Source: Halomonas elongata DSM 2581
GTDB lineage: Bacteria; Pseudomonadota; Gammaproteobacteria; Pseudomonadales; Halomonadaceae
NCBI RefSeq assembly: GCF_000196875.2
Contig: NC_014532.2
Coordinates: forward strand, 1,550,001-1,614,000
Direction of reading: 5' to 3'
Length of the DNA: 64,000 nucleotides
Of the stretch, positions 16,462-26,215 are shown one piece after another. A program made the translations under genes and the position numbers. Below the pieces are notes generated by a model. The model saw only the letters and a list, made by a program, of their open reading frames with translations, was not told where the DNA came from and searched no databases. Numbering within the stretch: position 1 is the first letter of the stretch; the number at the start of each line of letters is the position of its first letter.

Positions 16462-17871
16462 ATGCACAACGACGCGCTCTGCAACTTCTGGACTTCCACA
16501 CTGGGCGAGCGGCCGCCAGCGCGTCCGCGCCTGACCGCGCATCTGCAGGCCGATGTCGCCATCGTCGGTGCCGGCTTCACCGGGCTCTGGACCGCCTATT
16601 ACCTGAAGCGACTGTCTCCCGCCCTGAACATCGTCGTGCTGGAAGCCGAGCGTGTCGGCCATGGCGCCTCCGGTCGCAATGGCGGCTGGGTGGTGGGCAA
16701 TCTGGCCGGGCTGGAACGGCATATCGGTGGCTTGTCGCTGGACGAGCGGCGCCTCTGTTGTGGCGTGGTCGCCGACAATGTCGACGAGCTCGGCGGAGTC
16801 TTGGCACGCGAGGGTATCGACGCCGACTTCCACAAGGGCGGCGCGATCTACGCGGCGGCCCGCTATCGCGATCAGGTCGCCATCCAGCGCGGTTATCTGC
16901 AGCATTTGCACGATCTCGGCCACCGCGAGACGGATTGCTGCTGGCTGGATGCCGGGCAACTGGCGGAGAAGGCGCGCTTCCGCGACGGTTATGGCGGCAT
17001 CTATCATCGTCAGGTCGCCACCGTGAACCCGGCGCGGCTGGTCACCGGCCTGGCCGAGTGCGCTGAGCGCCTGGGCGTGACGATCCACGAGCATAGTCGC
17101 GCCGAGATACTGGAACGCCGCAAGGTGAGCACTGGCGAGGGCAGCGTCGAGGCGCCGACGATCGTCTGTGCCACCGAAGGCTACGCCGACGGTTTCCACG
17201 ACTTCAAACGCCATGTGCTGCCGGTACAGAGCCTGGTGGTCGCCACTGAGCCGCTTTCGGAATCGGTGTGGCAGGAGATCGGCATGGCCGAGCGTCCTGC
17301 CTTCTCTGATGCCAGCCGGCTGATCAATTACGGCCATCGCACGGCCGACGGGCGCATCGTGTTCGGCGCGCGTGGCAGTTATCGCCTGGGCGCCAGGTCC
17401 AAGGCCGACCAGGCGATCGGCGAGGCCGCCATGCGGATGCGGCGTGACCTGCTGGTGGATCTCCTGCCGGCGCTGGAAGGTGTGCGGATCACGCATGGCT
17501 GGGGCGGTTCGCTGGGGCTGTCGCGCAATTTCCGCCCGCATGCGATTCTCGACCGTCGTCACGGCCTGGCCACCGCCGGGGGCTATGCCGGCGAAGGTGT
17601 GGCTGCCTCGCATCTGTTCGGCCGCACCCTGGCGGACATGATCCTGGAGCGCGATACCGAGCTGGCGCGCATGCCGTGGGCCTTTGCCGACGCTTCCCAC
17701 CGGCAACTGATCAAGCGCTGGGAGATCGAGCCGTTGCGCTGGCTCGCCGCGCAAGCGATCACGTTCAGCTATGCCGGGGAAGAAGCCCTGATGCGCCGTG
17801 GCAAGCCGCTGCCGCTGATCAAGCCGGCACTGCAGCGGATGAACGATTACTTCGCCTCGGTCATCGAGTGA
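16462..17871 (+). CDS. FAD-dependent amine/amino acid oxidoreductase (PuuB/DadA-like, DAO family)
   Basis: A 469-residue flavoprotein of the D-amino-acid-oxidase superfamily. The dinucleotide-binding motif is VAIVGAGFTGLWTAYYL at about residues 33-49, followed by the DAO-type EAERVGHGASGRNGGW segment. A second conserved FAD contact is GGYAGEGVAASHLFGRTLAD near residues 370-395. The relatives I would expect are gamma-glutamylputrescine oxidase and similar enzymes in polyamine or betaine-type catabolism. The neighbours (kinase, condensin) give no pathway. It is probably a single transcription unit. Confidence 0.82.
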   Translation: MHNDALCNFWTSTLGERPPARPRLTAHLQADVAIVGAGFTGLWTAYYLKRLSPALNIVVLEAERVGHGASGRNGGWVVGNLAGLERHIGGLSLDERRLCCGVVADNVDELGGVLAREGIDADFHKGGAIYAAARYRDQVAIQRGYLQHLHDLGHRETDCCWLDAGQLAEKARFRDGYGGIYHRQVATVNPARLVTGLAECAERLGVTIHEHSRAEILERRKVSTGEGSVEAPTIVCATEGYADGFHDFKRHVLPVQSLVVATEPLSESVWQEIGMAERPAFSDASRLINYGHRTADGRIVFGARGSYRLGARSKADQAIGEAAMRMRRDLLVDLLPALEGVRITHGWGGSLGLSRNFRPHAILDRRHGLATAGGYAGEGVAASHLFGRTLADMILERDTELARMPWAFADASHRQLIKRWEIEPLRWLAAQAITFSYAGEEALMRRGKPLPLIKPALQRMNDYFASVIE

Positions 17872-18015
17872 GGGGGGGCGGGTCGTGGATCCATCGACTC
17901 TCGGACATGTGGTTGCGCGCGTAGTCTGGCAAGATATTGGGCCAAAATAGGTTCCCGGCATTGATGAAGAAGTGCTCCGGGACGCTCGGTTATCAGCAAG
18001 GATCAAGGACGCGGC

Positions 18016-21000
18016 ATGGCCCACCTGTTACGTATCGTGATGATCCACGGTCATCTGGAAGGCGTGGTCGAACTGGATGTCGATGGCCACACCAATATCT
18101 GCGGCACCAATGCTTCGGGCAAGACCACCCTGCAGCGCCTGGTGCCGGTCTTCTACGGCGAGTTGCCCAACAAGGTCGTGCCGAAGACGCGGATGAAGTT
18201 CGATGCCTTCTATCTGCCGCATCGCAACAGCTATCTGATCTACGAATATCGCCGTGAGGCCGGCAACGTCTGCCAGGCCGTGCTCACGCGCAAGAAGGAT
18301 GGCGGCCTGGAGTATCGCTTCGTCGGCGCGCCGTATCGGCCCGAAGATTATCTGGTGGAAAGCGACGATGGCGCGGTGGCACTGGACTATGCCGACTGGG
18401 TGAGTGGCTTGCGACGCGCCGGCATCAGCGTCTCGTCCAAGCTCGGGGCGACCTCCGAATATCGTGCGGTGATCCAGAACGACTTCACCCAGCAGCAGGG
18501 CAACCGCCGCGAAGCCCTGAAGCTTCGCCAGATCGCCGCCCAGTTCAGCCTGGTCAAGCCCGAACGGCGCATCCGCCACATGGAAAAGCTGATCTCGGCG
18601 GTGCATGCCAAGGAGGGCAAGATGGATACCCTCAAGACCATGCTGGCGGCGATCTTCGAGGAGGACGGCGTCGAACTGCCGGTGACCCGAATCCGCAATA
18701 CCAAGGCTCGCGAATGGATCGCGCAGATGCGCCAGTCGATGCGGCTCGAGCCGCTCCAGCAGTCACTGACTCGGCTGGAAGAAGTGGATCGCGATATCGC
18801 CGACCTGGAGTCGACGCTGTGGCAGCTTGGGCCCCAACTGGACGCCGACCGCCATCGTGCCGAACGGGTCCTGGCCGACACCGAGGCCGAGCTCAATGTT
18901 CAGCAGGAGGCCTTCCAGGCCCGCGAGCGCGACTACGAGCAGGCCCGCGACACTCTCAACGACCGCATCAGCGAACTTGCCAGCGAGCTGGATCGTACCC
19001 AGCGCAGCTTGAATGACCTCCAGCAGCAATACGAGCAGTACGCCGAGGCGGACATGCCCGCCCTGGAGCGCGACCTGGCCGAGCTGCCCCAATGGCGCGG
19101 GCAGGTGCAGGAGTTGCAGCAGCACCTGGCCTTGATGCAGGACGCCGCCCAGGAGAACCAGTCCCGGCTGGATGGGCGGCTGCGCGAACTCGCCGACAAT
19201 CTGTCGCGCCGGAGCGATGAGATCCAGGCACTCATCGATGAGCTGGGCGACGAGAAAGCGGCCTGCCAGGAACGGCAGTGGGCCGCCGAGCGCGACCTGG
19301 AAGCGCAGTATCACGCCCGGCGCGCCGAGCTGGACGCCTCGTATCAGCAACGGCTCGAACAGGGTATCGAACGCCTGGCCGATCTCAAGGCGCAGCTCGA
19401 CTCGACCGGCCAGTCGCCCGAGGAAGCCCGCGAGGCTGAACTGGCCCAGGCGCGGGTCGATCAGGCGCAGAGCGATCGCAACGCCGCCGCCGGGCGGCTC
19501 GAAGGCCTGCGCCGCGAACACGAGACCCTGCGCCGCGAGCGCGACACCGCCGAGCAGGAGCGCGAGCAGGCCCGACAGCAGCTCACCCGGACCGAGCAGC
19601 GTTGTCATGAACTCCAGCGACAGCGCGATCCCGCCGAGGGCAGTCTGCGTCACTTCATGCGCTATCACCGCCCCGGCTGGGAACACCAACTGGGCAAGGT
19701 CATCGCGCCCGAGTTGCTCGAGCGCCGCGATCTTTCCCCGCAGTTGGCGGATGCCGACCATGACGACCTGTTCGGTGTGGCGCTCGATCTCGCTGCCATC
19801 GAGCTGCCCGATCACGCCCGCGACGAGGCAAGCCTGCTGGCCGCCATCGAGGCTGCCGAGGTCGAGCATGCCCGTGCCGAAGCCGACCTGCAGGCCGCCG
19901 AGAAGCAGTTGAAGGCATGCCATGAGCGGGTGCAGGGCGTCGAGGAAACGCTCGGGCAGGCGCGCATCGCCCTGAAGCGCGCCGACGATGAGGTCGAGTA
20001 TGCCCTGGATGCTCGACACCAGCTCCAGGAGCGTCATGCGCGGCAGCAGAAGGAGCGCCGGCGTGCCGCCGAAGAGGCGCTGGAGAGCCAGCGGGCCGCC
20101 GACAAGGCCCTGCGCGACGAGAAGCGCGAGGCGTTGAGCACACTCGATGACACTCACCAGGCGCAACTGCTGGAGCTGAAGGCCGACGGGCAGAGCCAAC
20201 TGGCAAGCTTCGACGCGCGAATCGACCAGCACAAGCAACAGCTCGAGGATCTCAAGGCCGAACACCGGCGCCAGCGCAAGGAGCTGGAAACCGCCTTCGA
20301 CCAGGAGTTGCAGGAAGAGGGCGTCGACCCGGAGACGCTCAGGGACACCCGCTCACGCCTTGCCAGTCTGGAAGAGCGCATTCGGGCCACGGAGAGTCGA
20401 CGCGAAGAGCTCGATGCCTATACCCGCTTCATGCGCGTCGAATGGGGCGAGCGCAAGCCGCAACTGGTCGACCGGGAGGCGACGCTGACCCGCGACAAGC
20501 AGGCCGCCCAGCACGAGCGTGAACAGTGCCGCAGCGACTTCCAGGCGACCAAGGCCGCGCACCAGGAAACCGTCAAGACACTGAAGGCCCGGCGCGACGG
20601 CGAACGCGAAGTCATCGATGCCCTCAAGCCATTGCTGAGCCAGGTCGAGGGGCTGGGCCTGACCGTCGCCAACCAGCCGCTCGACGAGGCGCCCGGTGAT
20701 GTGCACGAACGCATCGAGCGAACCCGTCAGGCGCTGGGCAGCCGCGCTCGTGAACTGGAGACGCTGCGCAAGGGGTGCGAGCAGGTCGAAGGGGACTTGA
20801 TCAAGGGCGCCAGCCAGGGCTTCGTCGAGACCCTGGACGCCGAGCGGGCCAAGCTCGCCGATGCGCAGTTGGGCGTCAACCCGCGCCACCAGTTGCCGCT
20901 GCTGCGCGGCATGCTCCAGTTGCTCGAGGATCAACAGCAGCAATTGATCCAGCAGGGGCGCAACCTGGGGGCGGATCTCGACAAGTTCTTCACCGTCTTT

Positions 21001-21696
21001 CGCGACCTCAATCGTCGCATCAGTGCCCAGAGTCGTCGACTCTCCGAGGAAGTCGCCGACGATCTGCGCCTCGACGGCATCGGCAAGGCCGAGGTACGCA
21101 TCCAGTCGACCATCGACGAACTGGGCTTCTGGGAGCCTCTCAAGCTGTTCGCCCAGCGCTATCGCGAGTGGGAAGACTCGTCACGGGAGCTGCCCAGCGA
21201 CGATTACCTGGACGCCCTGGCCGATGTGGTGGACCTGCTGCGCCACGACCAGCAGTACAGTTTCGAGAGCCTGCTGCGTCTCGAGCTGCACCTGAACGAG
21301 GGCGGCACCGACCTGGTGATCAAGAACGACCGTCAGTTGCTCGAGTCATCGAGCCATGGCATGGCGTATCTGATCCTGTGCAAGTTCCTGCTCGCCTTCA
21401 CGCGCTTGCTGCGCGGGCCATCCGAGATCGCCATCCACTGGCCCATCGACGAGATCGGCACGCTGGCCTACCACAACGTCGAGACCCTGTTCGAGGCCTG
21501 CGACAGCAATCGCATTCATATCGTGGGCGCTTTCCCCAACCCGGAATCCGACGTCTTGCTGCTGTTCCATAACCGTTATCTGATCGACCGCGACGCCGAG
21601 CAACCCAATCGGCGTCGGCTGAAGCGCATCGAGCCACGCCTGAGCCGCCTGGCCGAGCGCCTGCAAGAACGCACGACCGAGGAGGCCCCGGCATGA
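18016..21696 (+). CDS. mksB: MukB/MksB-like SMC ATPase
   Basis: A 1226-residue SMC-like ATPase. Walker A is GTNASGKTT at residues 30-38. A long coiled coil rich in Glu, Gln, Arg and Ala runs from about 240 to 1040, broken near 540-600 by a hinge-like segment (YHRPGWEHQLGKVIAPELLE). The C-terminal head has an ABC-type signature ESSSHGMAYLILCKFLLAF near residue 1110 and a Walker B-like IHWPIDEIGTLAY near 1140. The start codons of the three genes overlap or follow the previous stops, so SMC, MksE-like and MksF-like subunits form one operon. It is shorter than MukB (about 1480) and fits Mks or JetC proteins. The expected role is DNA loop extrusion in chromosome organisation. Confidence 0.82.
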   Translation: MAHLLRIVMIHGHLEGVVELDVDGHTNICGTNASGKTTLQRLVPVFYGELPNKVVPKTRMKFDAFYLPHRNSYLIYEYRREAGNVCQAVLTRKKDGGLEYRFVGAPYRPEDYLVESDDGAVALDYADWVSGLRRAGISVSSKLGATSEYRAVIQNDFTQQQGNRREALKLRQIAAQFSLVKPERRIRHMEKLISAVHAKEGKMDTLKTMLAAIFEEDGVELPVTRIRNTKAREWIAQMRQSMRLEPLQQSLTRLEEVDRDIADLESTLWQLGPQLDADRHRAERVLADTEAELNVQQEAFQARERDYEQARDTLNDRISELASELDRTQRSLNDLQQQYEQYAEADMPALERDLAELPQWRGQVQELQQHLALMQDAAQENQSRLDGRLRELADNLSRRSDEIQALIDELGDEKAACQERQWAAERDLEAQYHARRAELDASYQQRLEQGIERLADLKAQLDSTGQSPEEAREAELAQARVDQAQSDRNAAAGRLEGLRREHETLRRERDTAEQEREQARQQLTRTEQRCHELQRQRDPAEGSLRHFMRYHRPGWEHQLGKVIAPELLERRDLSPQLADADHDDLFGVALDLAAIELPDHARDEASLLAAIEAAEVEHARAEADLQAAEKQLKACHERVQGVEETLGQARIALKRADDEVEYALDARHQLQERHARQQKERRRAAEEALESQRAADKALRDEKREALSTLDDTHQAQLLELKADGQSQLASFDARIDQHKQQLEDLKAEHRRQRKELETAFDQELQEEGVDPETLRDTRSRLASLEERIRATESRREELDAYTRFMRVEWGERKPQLVDREATLTRDKQAAQHEREQCRSDFQATKAAHQETVKTLKARRDGEREVIDALKPLLSQVEGLGLTVANQPLDEAPGDVHERIERTRQALGSRARELETLRKGCEQVEGDLIKGASQGFVETLDAERAKLADAQLGVNPRHQLPLLRGMLQLLEDQQQQLIQQGRNLGADLDKFFTVFRDLNRRISAQSRRLSEEVADDLRLDGIGKAEVRIQSTIDELGFWEPLKLFAQRYREWEDSSRELPSDDYLDALADVVDLLRHDQQYSFESLLRLELHLNEGGTDLVIKNDRQLLESSSHGMAYLILCKFLLAFTRLLRGPSEIAIHWPIDEIGTLAYHNVETLFEACDSNRIHIVGAFPNPESDVLLLFHNRYLIDRDAEQPNRRRLKRIEPRLSRLAERLQERTTEEAPA

Positions 21697-22319
21697 TCGA
21701 GCATGGACCACTGCTGGAACGCCTGCTGGCCGGCGAGTTCATCTGCGCGGTCAGCGACGACCGGGCCTTTCGTCGCCTCGAAGATGAGGAAGTGCGCGAG
21801 CAGATCGATACCTACCTGCGTCCGCTCAATCGCCGGCTGGCCACCAATGATGTCGGCAGCGTCTACTTCCTGGCCTGGCGGCAGCTCAACGACGAGGCCC
21901 GCGAGCAACTGTCCCGACAACTGGGCGAGACCCTGCACAGCCTGATGCCGATGCTGGAATGGCTGCAGTTGATGCAGGAAGCGCTGGGCCACGATGCCGT
22001 GGTGGCGCCCGGCGATGTGCTCAAGCCGGCCGAGTTGAGCGCTCGCTGCGAGGACAACCAGAGCCTGCGCGAACATCTCGAGCGCCTCGCCGGCGACAGC
22101 TTCTTCGGCTCCCAGAGCGAGCAGCTCGACGCCCAGATGAAGCAGGTCTTCAAGCGGCTCAAGGAACACGGCTACCTGCTCCAGCCCCACGCCGACCGGC
22201 AGGTCTATCTGGTCACCGGCAAGATCGACTACCTCGTCGACCTGGTGCGTTTCATCCGCGACGAGGAAAACCTCCCCGTCGACGACGAGACGCCGACGGC
22301 CCAGGAGACCCTGCTGTGA
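21693..22319 (+). CDS. mksE: MksE/JetB-like condensin subunit
   Basis: A 208-residue acidic protein between the SMC and kleisin-like genes, overlapping both (ATGA with the upstream stop, GTGA with the downstream start). Size and position match MksE/MukE/JetB, the winged-helix subunit that binds the kleisin. The C-terminal half (QMKQVFKRLKEHGYL, then YLVTGKIDYLVDLVRFI) looks like a winged-helix region. Assignment rests mainly on context and size. Confidence 0.7.
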   Translation: MIEHGPLLERLLAGEFICAVSDDRAFRRLEDEEVREQIDTYLRPLNRRLATNDVGSVYFLAWRQLNDEAREQLSRQLGETLHSLMPMLEWLQLMQEALGHDAVVAPGDVLKPAELSARCEDNQSLREHLERLAGDSFFGSQSEQLDAQMKQVFKRLKEHGYLLQPHADRQVYLVTGKIDYLVDLVRFIRDEENLPVDDETPTAQETLL

Positions 22320-23557
22320 GTGACGAGCATCAACTGGAAAGCCGCTTGCTCGGCACGGGCGTCGAGCGGTTGGCGCTGCTCGGCAAGCACGCCGAGGCCC
22401 TGATGCAGGGCTACAGTCGCGACGAGATACCGCTGGAGGCCTTGAGCGACACCGCACTGCGTCGCCTGCTGGCGGCTCGCATCGTCTGGCGCCCTGACGA
22501 GCAGGGTGGCGTGAAGCTGGCACCGAAGGTGCGCGAGCTGATCGCCGAGATGCTGGCCGACGAAACCCGCCGGCAGGTCAACGCCGACGTGGGCGAAACA
22601 CTCGAGCTGCTGCGCAGCCTGGTGCAGAGCTATCGCGAAGCGATGAGCCAGGGCGAGCACTGGCGGCAGGAACAGTTGCTGCTGCGTCTGCGTCAGGTGG
22701 TGGATGATCTCAACGGCCGCTTCGCCGATGCCATCGACAGCCTCTGGCAACGCCTCAACAGCGATTTCGGCTTCGTCAGCCGCCTGAACGACAAGATTCG
22801 CGAGAACGACCGGGCGCAGAAGCAGATCGTCCGCCTGCTGGATGGCCTGGCGCTGATCGACTTCGACGAACTGATCGAACTGGTCGGTAGCGATGGCGCA
22901 CTGCGCAAGCTGCTGATCAGCCAGTTGCAGCGTCAGCTCAGCCAGCACTACACCAGCCTGCGCGAAGTGCAGAGCCGTCTCACCGAACTGATGGCGCGTT
23001 TCCGTCAGCAGCAATCGCGCAGCCGGCTGGTGAGCGGCATGGCCGCCTTCCTGCGCGAGCATCCCAATTTCGTGCCGGGCAACTATGCGCGACGCAGCGA
23101 GGTGCCGGAACTGGTCAACCGGGCCACACCCCTGAGCGCCGCCGCCGCGCCGGCCCTGGATCACGAGCCGGACACCCGGGTGCTGACCGAGCTCGTGCAC
23201 CAGTTGCCGACGCCGGTGCACAAGCCGCAGGAAGTCGCTGCCGCACGGCCTGCCGAGGTAGCGGAGCAGAGCCTGGTGGCGGCTCGCCAGCAGGCGCTCA
23301 AGCAGGACGTGGAAAGCTTCTATCTAAAAGTGATCGATCACCCCGACGCGGCGGGCATCAGTGCCCTGGCGTATCTGGAAGAAAGCGACCTGGAATGGGG
23401 CGAGGAGATCTGGCTCTTCCAGGTGATCGCCGAATACCAGGGCCTGCCGCGCAGCGAACAACGGGCCTTTCGGCTGCATCAAACGGAGAGCCGCGCCAGC
23501 CGTTTCAACGACCTGCGGCTGATCCACGACGTCACCCTGCAACTGGCCACGGCATGA
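22316..23557 (+). CDS. mksF: MksF/JetA-like kleisin subunit of condensin
   Basis: A 413-residue mostly helical protein in the kleisin position of the operon. The start is the GTG at 22316, overlapping the mksE stop; the open frame reaches further upstream but that part is inside mksE. The N-terminal region (about 1-110) could be winged helix (LGTGVERLALLGKHAEAL and the IVWRPDEQGGVKLAPKVREL segment), and the central region 120-270 is heptad-like helix, as in MukF/MksF. No gene for a JetD/MksG-type nuclease follows; the next gene is pxpA. Confidence 0.65.
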   Translation: MSDEHQLESRLLGTGVERLALLGKHAEALMQGYSRDEIPLEALSDTALRRLLAARIVWRPDEQGGVKLAPKVRELIAEMLADETRRQVNADVGETLELLRSLVQSYREAMSQGEHWRQEQLLLRLRQVVDDLNGRFADAIDSLWQRLNSDFGFVSRLNDKIRENDRAQKQIVRLLDGLALIDFDELIELVGSDGALRKLLISQLQRQLSQHYTSLREVQSRLTELMARFRQQQSRSRLVSGMAAFLREHPNFVPGNYARRSEVPELVNRATPLSAAAAPALDHEPDTRVLTELVHQLPTPVHKPQEVAAARPAEVAEQSLVAARQQALKQDVESFYLKVIDHPDAAGISALAYLEESDLEWGEEIWLFQVIAEYQGLPRSEQRAFRLHQTESRASRFNDLRLIHDVTLQLATA

Positions 23558-23634
23558 TGCACTGCCGGCTTGTCCAGGCAGGGAGGGACGACCGATGATG
23601 GTAGCGAGACCAATGTGAAATGAGGGAGTCGAGG

Positions 23635-24420
23635 ATGCACAGCCTGCTGCTGAACGCCGACATGGGCGAAAGTTTCGGCGCCTGGACCATGGGCATGGAT
23701 GCCGAGGTCATGCCCCATGTGGACCTGGCCAATGTGGCCTGTGGATTCCATGCCTCCGATCCGGACGTGATGCGCGAGACGGTGCGCCTGGCCGGGCGTC
23801 ACGGCGTGATGGTGGGCGCGCATCCCGCCTATCCGGACCTGATGGGCTTCGGGCGGCGTTCCATGGCCTGTTCGCCCGCGGAGGTCGAGAACCTCGTGCT
23901 TTACCAGATCGGCGCCCTGGCCGGCATGTGCCATGCCGAGGGGCAACGACTCGGCTACGTGAAGCCCCATGGCGCCCTCTACAACGACATGATGCGCGAC
24001 CATGCCATCCTGGCCGCCGTGATGCGCGCCGTGACGGCCTTCGATGCCCGTCTGCCCTTGATGGTGATGGCCACCCGCGATAACGGTGCCGAGCTGGCAC
24101 TGGCCGGCGAGCATGGCGTCACGCTTTGGCGCGAGGCTTTCGCGGACCGTGCCTACGATGCCCAGGGGCGTCTGGTCTCGCGACGCGAACCAGGCGCGGT
24201 GCATCACGAGCGTGACATCATCGTCGACCAGGCCCGGCGTATCGCCCGTGGCGAACCGCTTGTCGCCGCGGATGGCAGCGACCTGGTGCTCGAAGCCGAT
24301 ACCCTTTGCGTGCATGGCGACAATGCCGAGTCCATTGCCGCCATCGCCGCCATTCGCGAGGCCCTGGTGGCCGAGGGGCGGGCAAGGAAGCGTGGGGCGA
24401 AAGAAGGCGGACAACCATGA
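23635..24420 (+). CDS. pxpA: 5-oxoprolinase subunit PxpA (LamB/YcsF family)
   Basis: A 261-residue subunit of the prokaryotic ATP-dependent 5-oxoprolinase, which opens pyroglutamate to glutamate. Family signatures are [13 protein letters not shown] at the N-terminus, [13 protein letters not shown] and VKPHGALYN. The ATG at 23635 has GGGAG upstream; an ATG at 23620 adds five residues. Gene order pxpA-pxpB-pxpC with 4-nt overlaps is the common arrangement. Confidence 0.92.
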   Translation: MHSLLLNADMGESFGAWTMGMDAEVMPHVDLANVACGFHASDPDVMRETVRLAGRHGVMVGAHPAYPDLMGFGRRSMACSPAEVENLVLYQIGALAGMCHAEGQRLGYVKPHGALYNDMMRDHAILAAVMRAVTAFDARLPLMVMATRDNGAELALAGEHGVTLWREAFADRAYDAQGRLVSRREPGAVHHERDIIVDQARRIARGEPLVAADGSDLVLEADTLCVHGDNAESIAAIAAIREALVAEGRARKRGAKEGGQP

Positions 24421-25133
24421 CGAGCACACTGCCGAGGATCGAGTCCGCCGGCCTGGATGGCTGGATGGTCCGGCTTTTCGATGCCATCGACGAGGCCAAC
24501 ATGCCCTGGCTGACCGCCCTGGTGCGGCGCTGTGAGGCGAGCTTCGGCGATGCGCTGGTGGATCTGGTGCCGTCCTATACCACGCTGCTGGTGGTGTTCG
24601 ACCCGCTGGCAATGGCGCCCGATGAGGCCCGGCGTCGACTCATGTCTCTGCTGGCCGATCTGAGGCCGGATGAGGAGGGCGAGAAGACCGAGCCTCGCGA
24701 GTTACCGACCTGGTACGACCCCTCGGTGGGGCCGGAGCTCGAGCGTCTGGCCGAACGAGGCGACATGACGGTCGAAGAAGTCATCAAGCGGCACAGCCAG
24801 ATCGAGTATCGCGTCTTCGCACTGGGTTTTGCGCCGGGGTTCGCCTTCATGGGACGCGTCGATGAGCAGATTGCCGGCCCGCGGCTGGAGACGCCGCGCC
24901 GCCGGGTGCCCAGAGGCAGCGTGGCCATCGCCGAGCGCCAGACCTCGGCCTACCCGCTGGTGACGCCGGGTGGCTGGAACCTGATCGGCCGTACCGCGGC
25001 GGTCTTGTTCGATCGCCACCGTGAGGGCTTCAGCTTGCTTGCCGTGGGCGATCGAGTACGTTTCGTGCCCGTCTCGCGCGCCGAGTTCGAGCGGCTGGGC
25101 GGTGACACCCAGGGCGTGGAGGCGAGCCAATGA
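24417..25133 (+). CDS. pxpB: 5-oxoprolinase subunit PxpB (KipI/allophanate hydrolase subunit 1 family)
   Basis: A 238-residue protein of the KipI/AHS1 family. Typical segments are [28 protein letters not shown], and [20 protein letters not shown] followed by [10 protein letters not shown]. The start overlaps the pxpA stop. It is slightly longer than Bacillus KipI because of an inserted linker near residues 78-95 ([12 protein letters not shown]). Confidence 0.92.
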   Translation: MTSTLPRIESAGLDGWMVRLFDAIDEANMPWLTALVRRCEASFGDALVDLVPSYTTLLVVFDPLAMAPDEARRRLMSLLADLRPDEEGEKTEPRELPTWYDPSVGPELERLAERGDMTVEEVIKRHSQIEYRVFALGFAPGFAFMGRVDEQIAGPRLETPRRRVPRGSVAIAERQTSAYPLVTPGGWNLIGRTAAVLFDRHREGFSLLAVGDRVRFVPVSRAEFERLGGDTQGVEASQ

Positions 25134-26068
25134 GTGACGTGAAGAGTCTGTTCGAGGTTCGTCGTGCCGGCCCCCTGGCACTGCTGCAGGATGCCGGGCG
25201 TTTCGGCGTTCGGCGCCTGGGTGTCACCCAGGGTGGTCCCGCCGATCCCCATGCCTGGGCCTGGGCCAACAGGCTGGCCGGCAATGCCTGGGGCACTACG
25301 GCGCTCGAGGTGACGATGGGCGGGCTGGAGCTGGAAAGCACGGAAGAGACCCTTGTCGCGGTGTGCGGGGCCGACCTTGGAGCGACGCTGGATGGCGATG
25401 CTCTGCCGCTCTGGCGGAGCCTGCGAGTTCGCCCTGGGCAACGGCTGGCGTTCACCCAGCCAGTGAACGGGCTGCGCGCTTATCTGGCCGTGGCCGGAGG
25501 ATTCGCTGCTGAGCCGGTCCTCGGCAGTACCGCCTGCGTGCCGCGCGAAGGTTTCGGTGGCCTGGATGGCCTGGGTCGCAAGCTGGAAGAGGGCGACGTG
25601 TTGAGCGGCAGTCGCTTGGCAGAGACTCCGCCGCCAGAGCAGCAGGCTCCCGAGGATGCCCGCCCCGACTACGCTGCGGTGCCGAGACTGGCGCTGTTGC
25701 CGGGTGCCCAGATCGCTGAATTCGAAGGACGCAGCCTGTACCAGGCCTTCAATACGACCTGGCGGGTCGATGATCGAGCCGATCGCATGGGCGTTCGCTT
25801 GCGCGGGCCGCAACTGCGCTGCCGGCTTGGCGGTATGATCTCCGAAGGTATCGGACTCGGCGCGGTACAGGTGCCGCCGGATGGACAGCCCATTGCGCTG
25901 CTCAACGACCGACAGACCATCGGTGGTTACCCCCGCCTGGGCGCCCTGACGCCGCTCGCCTGCGCACGGTTGGCACAATGCCTGCCGGGACAGGAAGTGT
26001 CGCTGGTCGCGACCTCACAGGCGCGTGCCCATGACGAGTACCGGCGGTTTCTTGCCAGCTTTCGGTAG
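25130..26068 (+). CDS. pxpC: 5-oxoprolinase subunit PxpC (KipA/allophanate hydrolase subunit 2 family)
   Basis: A 312-residue protein of the AHS2/KipA family, forming the catalytic PxpBC pair with the previous product. Conserved parts are LLQDAGRFGVRRLGVTQGGP, ALEVTMGG, AVAGGFAAEPVLGST, RADRMGVRLRGPQL and the SEGIGLGAVQVPPDGQPI stretch. The operon ends here, followed by a MITE-like repeat. Confidence 0.92.
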   Translation: MSDVKSLFEVRRAGPLALLQDAGRFGVRRLGVTQGGPADPHAWAWANRLAGNAWGTTALEVTMGGLELESTEETLVAVCGADLGATLDGDALPLWRSLRVRPGQRLAFTQPVNGLRAYLAVAGGFAAEPVLGSTACVPREGFGGLDGLGRKLEEGDVLSGSRLAETPPPEQQAPEDARPDYAAVPRLALLPGAQIAEFEGRSLYQAFNTTWRVDDRADRMGVRLRGPQLRCRLGGMISEGIGLGAVQVPPDGQPIALLNDRQTIGGYPRLGALTPLACARLAQCLPGQEVSLVATSQARAHDEYRRFLASFR

Positions 26069-26075
26069 TCTTTCA

Positions 26076-26214
26076 AGAAACGCTGAATAAATTGACGAGT
26101 GGTATCAAGCACAAGGCGCACGGAGCGCAGGAGCCGGAGCCAAGGGATAGGTGAGGATTCCGAGCACCGCGTAACGCCGTGATTGAGCCTCGCAGGCATT
26201 TATACAGTGTTTCC
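26076..26214. repeat. MITE-like repeat element, copy 3
   Basis: A 139-bp segment with 17-bp imperfect terminal inverted repeats (AGAAACGCTGAATAAAT; right end ATTTATACAGTGTTTCC; 14 of 17 positions pair). It shares AAGGCGC-x-CGGAGC and AGCACCGCGTAACG with the copy at 12305. It fills the gap between the convergent pxpC and ribbon-helix-helix genes and ends 1 nt before the stop of the latter. Confidence 0.65.
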
Positions 26215-26215
26215 G

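Noticed and set aside
16351-20265. Long - strand frames opposite the FAD oxidase and SMC genes
   Set aside because: Both overlap genes with complete domain motifs and show only the low-complexity pattern of reversed GC-rich codons.
18016-23557. A Wadjet (JetABCD) anti-plasmid system
   Set aside because: There is no JetD/topoisomerase VI-like nuclease gene on either side, so only the condensin part can be supported.
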